A DNA stretch of 64,000 nt. Source: Isoetes taiwanensis (taxonomy: Eukaryota; Streptophyta; Lycopodiopsida; Isoetales; Isoetaceae). Positions 58,093 to 64,000 of the stretch are shown here, piece by piece. Position numbers and translations under genes: made by a program. The notes under the pieces were generated by a model. The model worked only from the letters and a program-made list of their open reading frames with translations. It was not told the DNA's origin and ran no database searches. The stretch covers positions 4,547,852 to 4,611,851 of the forward strand of contig JAJEKV010000022.1 in the NCBI GenBank assembly GCA_021234155.1, written 5' to 3'. The stretch's first letter is position 1; each line of letters begins with the position of its first letter.

Positions 58093-59420
58093 ATTGCTTT
58101 AAGAATATATAAAAGGTGCCCTCGCTCTAGCTCTGGCTTAACTGGCTCAACGTACTCGAAGATCAAACGTCTATTTGACCCTCCGGGCTGTATCAGTAAG
58201 TATGATTGGTGAAGATTGATGCCGTATCAGTAAGTAAGTATGATTGCTGAAGCTTGGTGTCATCAGAATTCGGAGTTAGATCGGCATATTCAAGAGTTGT
58301 TCCTCAGTTTGATGACTGACGATCCTCGTTTTGTGGAGTATGCCTCCCAAGATAGGGTACATCATATGACGAGGTAATTATAAGATACTAAGGTTTGAAT
58401 GAAATATATTTCAAGGTGTTAATTTCATACATGTATTATGCCAATTTAAGAGAAATGGCTTATGTATAGGCTTAGAGAAATTCAAGGATTATAGAAGCTC
58501 TTGCTCTTGTGAACAAGCTCTTGCTCTTGCTCAGGATACCTTATAGAAGCTCTTTCTCTTGCTCTTGCTCTGCTCAGAATAGCTTATAGAAGAGCAAGAG
58601 AAAGGGCTTATTAGGAGAAATCCAAGGACTCATAAGGGATCAAAGTTTATTTTTGTCGATTACTCCACAACCAGGTCTTTATTCTAAGCTTTAACAGATA
58701 GATGATCAGTAGATGACTAAAGATGGGTTCAGAGTTCCATGAACTGAATCGCGAATCTGTATTAGAAGCCAATTTCCAAACGTGGATGTTCAAAAGTTAC
58801 TATAGCAAGAGTTTTCGTCGGAGGTTGGTCCCGATTTTACTATAGAACCAGCCTTTGTCGAAGGTCTGATGGCAAGGCATATCCGATGTTCTTTCCCTTA
58901 ACACAATCGCGTATTTATAGAGGCCAAAGCCTTTTGAAGAAAAAAGTTGTTAAATAGAATTAGTCGAAGCCTTTTGTCCCTTTTCCATATATGATTTTGC
59001 CTTAAAATATCTTCAAAGGTCTTGGCTTCATTTAATCATCCTTTTTGGGTTGCCCCTAGGAGGCAAACCCTTGCGTATGTGGCTTTGTGGCATATCCTAG
59101 GTATATGCTGGAATATACTTAGGATATGTCAATGACTGCTCCAAACCCTTTGTTGCCTATAAACTGGCGGTCTCGCGCGTTCTGGATCGCGGATGTTCCA
59201 AACGGGTAACTGGCGGTGGTTTGAAACTGGCGGTGGTTTGAAAAATGGTCGAGGTGGTTTCGCTACGTACTGCAAAATACTAAAACACTCGTTTAGAACA
59301 TACTCTCTGTTCAAGAGGTTAGTCGAATCAAACCTAAGTTTATGATCTTGTGTGCATCAAGTTTGTAGGTAGCTTGCGTGCAATGCCTAAGAAAATGGAA
59401 TTATTAGTCTGTTTACGCGA
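58093..59420. other. Intergenic, between divergent ferritin and PPR genes
   Basis: Contains a short tandem duplication (GTATCAGTAAGTATGATTG at 58,192 and 58,228), GCTCTTGCTCTTGCTC repeats with an inverted counterpart AGAGCAAGAGAAAGGG (58,495-58,610), and ACTGGCGGTGGTTTGAA repeated near 59,210-59,240. The ferritin promoter should lie just above 58,092; no certain TATA box is assigned. Confidence 0.5.
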
Positions 59421-59429
59421 ATGAATTCG

Positions 59430-62000
59430 AAAAGCATATGTCCGAGCCAAGTCACAAGAAAAAGCGTTCTTAATGTTTACATAAAACTTGCTACCTTAGC
59501 AAATGTTAACTCATCAATGGCTACGTTCTTAATAAGGGGCTGCAATCAGATGTCATACTTGGGAATAGGCTCCTTAATATGTATGGCAAGGACAAAGATC
59601 CAGAGGCTGCACATAAAGTATTCAATATGTTGTACTTGATTGCTTGGTCAGCAATAATCTCTATTTATGCTCAAGATGGGCACGACAAACATGCTTTACA
59701 ACTTATTCAACAAATGAAGTTTGAAGGCATTGAGCCAAATAGCATTACTTTCAGCAGTATTCTTGATGCATGTAGAACTTCGAAAGTCCTTGTTGAAGGT
59801 AAATTCGTCCATGCTTGTGCCTTAACAGGTCCACATGTATTTGATGTTGTCTTGGAAAATGCTCTTGTCAATATGTATAGTAAGTGTGGAAGTTTAGAAG
59901 ACGCTGAAAGAATATTTGTTAGCATGCATCAATTACATATTATATCTTGGGCCTCTATAATTGGATCTTATGCCGATCATGAATATAGAGAGGAATCCAT
60001 TCAAGTCTATCAGCAGATGCATCTTGGAGGCTTTAACCCTAATAAAATCACAATTATCAATGTCGTAAGTGCTTATGATTGTGTATTTTTGACAAAAGGA
60101 AGGAAGGAAGGAAGGAAGTTTATTTTAACGTCCACGGAGGCCAGAGGCCTATGAGACGATACATGCAGAGAATAGGCAAAAAAGCCAAAAACCCCAACAC
60201 CAAAAACAAACAATGTAACTGTACAGTAGAACCCTACTACCGGGATGAAAAAACCCCCACTTGGGAGGAAAAATCCTAACAGTAGGCTCTCAAATACCAT
60301 GCCCCAGAAGAGCAAGTCTGACGGCCGAAATCTGCAGGATGTAAGCTCCCAGTCGCGCTACCAGAGGTGATGCGAGTAACTGATGTAGCGGCGTGTCAGA
60401 GCATCTAAGATCAATGGGCACTGCTCGGACATGGGCATATGCTGGGCACCGCTGGAGGGCATGGTGCTCATCCTCTATCACGTGCATCTCACAACACTGA
60501 CATATCCTCTCCTCCCTGGGGATCCCGTGCCCGCCATTCACCCCCCAGCGAAACAATGGTTCATGCTGAGTGCATCAAAATTAAGTTGGAGATGGACGTT
60601 GTTTTGGGAACTGCATTTGTTAGCATGTATGGTAAATGTGAGGACCTTGGGCTGGCATGCAAGGTACTTAGTGCGATGGAAAGCAGGAACATAGATAATG
60701 GTTGCGCATGCCAGATGTCGTTATAATAAAGAGTGCATCAAGCTCCTCCGAAAAATGCAAGAGGAAGGAATTAAGCCAAATAAGGATACATATTTTAGCA
60801 CTATTACTGCATTCGGGGAGCTTTCTTAGTTGGGACAGGGAATGAATACATACGGGAAATCTGGTGATGTAGATTCTGCATGGGAAGTATTTAATGAAAT
60901 TGAAGAAATGCACATAGTTTCTTGCAATTCTTTGATTTCTGTATGTTCTCAGGGAGGTTATAAGGAACAAATAATATGTTTATTCCAACAAATGATGAGG
61001 AAAGGACCAAAACCAAATAATATTATGTATATTACAATCCTCGCTACATATGCTAATGATACACATCTAGCAACAGGAAAGAAAAAATCCATGCCCATTT
61101 GTTGGAAGGTGGATTGCCTTATGATATTGTATTAGAAAATGCACTTTTACACATGTACAGCGAATGTGGAAGCTTTGAAGATGTGCACAAAGTGTTCAAC
61201 CAAATGCAGGAAAGGAATATTATATCATGGTCAACTATGATTGCAGCACATATAGAGCATGGTTATGGAAAAGAGGCATTTGGCATTTATCAACAAATGC
61301 AGTTAGTAAAGGAGAGTTCAAACACCATTATCTACATAGTTCTTCTCAACGATTGTGCCAGATTCAGTTTTTTAATAGAAAGCAAATTAATTCATGCACA
61401 TGCTATATAGTATGGGTTTGAATCGGCAACTATCGTTGGGAATGTCCTCATCAATATGTCTGGGAAGACTGATAATCTGGATGATGCATCTGAGATTTTC
61501 AACCGGATGGATGAGTAAGATGTCATATCCTGGAATACAATTATTGCAACGTATTCCCAGTATGGTTTTTTCAAAGAGGCCTACTATCTTTTTCAACAGA
61601 TGCAGTTGCATGGCTTCAAACCAGATGATGCCATGTTCATCAACATTCTAAATGCATACACTAGCAGAGCCGTAGCGAGGCTTTTGCATATCCAGATTGA
61701 TATGAATGGTTTCAATGGTAATTTAACATTAGAAACTGCCCTTGTCAACACTTACGGTAAGTGTAGAAGCTATGATGATGCAAGGATTATTTTTTGATAG
61801 GCTCCAATATAAAAGTCTGGTAACATGGAATGCAATGATTGCAGTGTCTGCACATCATGGTTATGGAGGTGAAGCACTTCAACTCTCTTGCCAGATGTAA
61901 CTTCAAGGTCTCAACCGAAATGATATCACTTTAGTAAGCATTTTAACTGCCTGCAGTCATGCAGGGTCTGTCCATGTAGATTAATGCTGGAGGCTCCATA
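59430..62000 (+). pseudogene. PPR protein gene (PLS type), broken by a LINE and frameshifts
   Basis: At least eight PPR-like units can be read. Examples are AWSAIISIYAQDGHDKHALQ, PNSITFSSILDACRTSKVL, ENALVNMYSKCGSLEDAERI, SWASIIGSYADHEYREESI, DVVLGTAFVSMYGKCEDLG, ENALLHMYSECGSFEDVHKV, SWSTMIAAHIEHGYGKEAF, SWNTIIATYSQYGFFKEAYY, LETALVNTYGKCRSYDDARI and WNAMIAVSAHHGYGGEALQ. Such proteins bind organellar RNA, often for C-to-U editing. The last readable word is DITLVSILTACSHAGSVHV near 61,970; no E or DYW domain follows in the window. A LINE fragment (60,104-60,553) splits it and several stops occur in frame, some possibly errors. No convincing start or targeting peptide was located. Confidence 0.75.
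60104..60553 (-). mobile_element. 5'-truncated LINE 3' end inside the PPR gene
   Basis: A reverse-strand frame (60,290-60,556) has REERICQCCEMHVIEDEHHA, then LQRCPAYAHVR, the zinc-binding C-terminal motif (zf-RVT type, CX2C..H..C) found after reverse transcriptase in plant LINEs. A short 3' UTR follows, ending in a (CTTC)n tail at 60,095-60,118. PPR coding sequence resumes directly on the right (MVHAECIKIKLEMDVVLG). A clear target-site duplication was not found. Confidence 0.8.
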
Positions 62001-63524
62001 CTTGTGGTAATATCCTTTTCTTCAGTGTTTGAAGGTTGCCTCATATATAGTATATTTCACACGAGGTCGTTTCTGATGCAAACAGTTGGTTATGCTATTT
62101 TTGCTGCCATTTTTCAACATTGGATGGGCTGCAACTCAGGTTTCGCATTCGTTTGGCTTTTTGAAGGAGTTTATATTATGTTGATTTGCATGTAAATTCT
62201 TCTGTATAGGTCAGTAATTAATTGGATCACATCAAATTCAACCAGCAGGGTTGCACTAGCAAGCTGCAGAAATGCCTTCACCATGGCAAGTACCCTATCT
62301 GAAATCCTATAATGTCCCTAGCCACTTGCTTTAGCAATGTGTGACAAAGCAAATTGAGGTATAGGAAGGGCAATTTGTCATTTTTACCGAGAGTCTGTAA
62401 GGAACATCCAGCATTGTCCACATGATTGTTTTCTACCTTATAATGCCCTACTTGCTACTGAGATTTCAACATGGGATGCTCTCTTGTTAATTGTAGATTA
62501 GTTATGTCGACAAGCTTTAGTTGTAAATCAGTTATATGAACGTGGATTATCAATTTATTTATGAGCTTGATTCTCAAGTGGCCACATTCCTTATCTATGT
62601 CAAGTAGTTTGTTACCAATTGACCGGCTTCACATTCCTTCTCTATTCATTGCAATACCGTATCGATGGATTGCTGGAACATCAATAATTACTGGACTCAT
62701 TTTTGTTATAGTCTTTTTTTTTGGTGTGAAGGAACCCAGGTAGCTAAGTTGATTATCATATCCTAATTTATTGTCGTTTTTGCCGTTTTATATTTCTAAT
62801 CACTTTAGTACTTTTCCACCAGTCTTCAACATCTTTCCTGCATGAAGGATTTTCCAAGAACATCTTTCTGCTCATGGTTTAAAAAGCTTATATATACTAT
62901 CAAGTTGCTTTTGTTTATATGCTTACACAACTTGCTACAAATGTCTCACAGGTTATTAACTCTTCCATCCCAGATTTTGCTTTTATAAATGGATACTTTT
63001 AGGCACTGGACAATGATGAAACTTATTGTTTATTTATGCAAGACTCTGAAATTTAGTAAATGTTGTCTAATGAAAAGTTAAATAGAGGAGGAGCAAGCGT
63101 TGTTAATACTTAACACGTTGCATCCAAATTTCTATATCTTCATAATTTTCTTTTATGATCTTCACAAAGTTTTTTATGTTTTTAGTCGTTAATGGCTTTT
63201 TACCTAGTTGATGATCTTTATATGGAAGAATTGATCAGCCTGAGTGTCTAAGCACAATTTCATTATAATGGGAAAATTTTTAGTAAACTGGAATTTTTTT
63301 ATTATGGGGGTTGTATAGACCTTATCACGGGGGTTGTATACACGCGTGTACAATGACTGTATCATAGACCTTATGCAGGGGTTCTATACACGTGCAGTAC
63401 CCGTGTATCATACATACATGAATATTTAGAGAACATAATAACACGGTATCATATACCAACTTCCAAACACAATAGAGACCAAAGTATGAACTATGTATGT
63501 CCCTAGTAACCTTCCCCCAAGTTC
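62001..63524. other. No firm gene
   Basis: AT-rich with short frames. 62,561-62,743 encodes a hydrophobic stretch but shows no family. 63,300-63,420 has diverged direct repeats (GGGGTTGTATAGACCTTATC, GGGGTTCTATACACGTG). It may be the PPR gene's 3' region or intron DNA. Confidence 0.5.
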
Positions 63525-63805
63525 CTAACCCCTTCCCCTTCCCCTTTCCCTTCGCCTGCGAGGTCTAACCCACGCATCTGGGTTAGGAGTCAAGAGCTCA
63601 CGCTCATCCCATGCTGATTCTTCCCACCATATGGGGTACCTAGTCATTAGAAAAAGTAATTCCACAGGATAATACTCACGGAAGAAGAGCGGACCCAACT
63701 CCACAAAACCGTTGTACTCATTGTAGTACACCCTAATAAGGCCATACATCTGTCCCTTAGAAATTTCATGAATGAACTCTGATATGTATGCATCCAGAGA
63801 GTGTG
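63525..63805 (-). CDS. Possible last exon of an unrecognised gene
   Basis: From a 3' splice-site-like TTTAG at 63,806 the reverse strand stays open for about 93 codons to a stop at 63,525. It reads HSLDAYISEFIHEISKGQMY, GLIRVYYNEYNGFVELGPLF and FREYYPVELLFLMTRYPIWW, and ends in an Arg/Gly-rich tail (RRRRERGRGRG). The aromatic-rich, non-repetitive content looks like protein, but I do not recognise it. The upstream exon(s) would lie at or past the right edge of the window. Confidence 0.35.
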
Positions 63806-64000
63806 CTAAATATCCAAAGATTTAAGAAGAGGCCCCCCAATTGCTGTAGCATCTCGGCCCGTGATAAGGAGGGGTTCAAGCATTCCCTCATTGCAAGTCT
63901 CCTATAACATTCGATGGATTAATTTCCATCGGTGGCTCATGACCACAATCAAATCGCTCGGAATGAAGTTGATCAACTCCATTGTAAGCTCCTTGGTGGG
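63806..64000. other. Window edge, no call
   Basis: The reverse strand has a coding-looking stretch (MELINFIPSDLIVVMSHRWK) near 63,925-63,985 that could be an upstream exon of the gene above. It is too short to decide. Confidence 0.3.

Overview
The window is nuclear DNA of a land plant. The evidence is a ferritin gene with the eight-exon plant layout, a pentatricopeptide-repeat (PPR) gene, a plant-type Ty3/Gypsy element, a plant LINE ORF1 (DUF4283 plus zinc knuckle) and many MITE-like insertions. The PPR style (long runs ending in NALVNMYSKCG-type repeats) and the unusual transposon families hint at a non-flowering vascular plant such as a fern, lycophyte or gymnosperm. That is an impression, not a proof. 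Most of the window is transposon or tandem repeat. Reading frames break often, and copy-to-copy comparison suggests that many breaks sit at CAG/CTG sites and may be sequencing errors rather than mutations.

Layout. 1-13.5 kb: repeat-rich DNA full of short palindromes (TTCTCGACT...AGTCGAGAA), then a plus-strand transposase-like gene (10.8-13.3 kb) and a terminal inverted repeat ending at 13,493. I read this as the right-hand part of one very large DNA transposon whose left end lies outside the window. 13.5-24.3 kb: segment A, holding a reverse-strand LINE ORF1 remnant that carries a ~0.5 kb MITE, a LINE tail and Gypsy protease scrap, then a 4.1 kb non-autonomous relative of the big transposon (18,843-22,931) carrying pieces of an ankyrin-repeat gene and an AP2/ERF gene. 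24.4-30.5 kb: tandem repeats, including a 19-bp minisatellite, ~810-bp units and ~306-bp units with palindromes. 30,467-40,870: a full-length reverse-strand Gypsy element with 1.6 kb LTRs, inserted in the 19-bp minisatellite and itself carrying a 334-bp MITE in gag. 40.9-44.3 kb: more minisatellite with an orientation switch, then mostly featureless DNA with a tRNA-like SINE head.

44,268-51,717: segment B, a second copy of segment A that lacks the 4.1 kb element but has its own 471-bp MITE. 52.1-53.75 kb, just to its right: a plus-strand gene whose product combines a cysteine cluster, a Lys/Glu-rich coiled coil and an HUH-type nuclease core (HLHLQ, then YMKR/K), resembling replitron or Rep-like transposases. 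55,470-58,092: ferritin on the reverse strand, with an inverted LTR pair in intron 3. 59.4-62.0 kb: a PPR gene split by a 5'-truncated LINE. 62-64 kb: nothing firm except a possible last exon of an unknown gene on the reverse strand.

The host genes show no functional link to each other. The transposons do interlock. The big element and its gene-carrying derivative share terminal repeats and internal palindromes, segments A and B give an insertion chronology, and the HUH gene sits directly downstream of a duplicated TATA-containing block.
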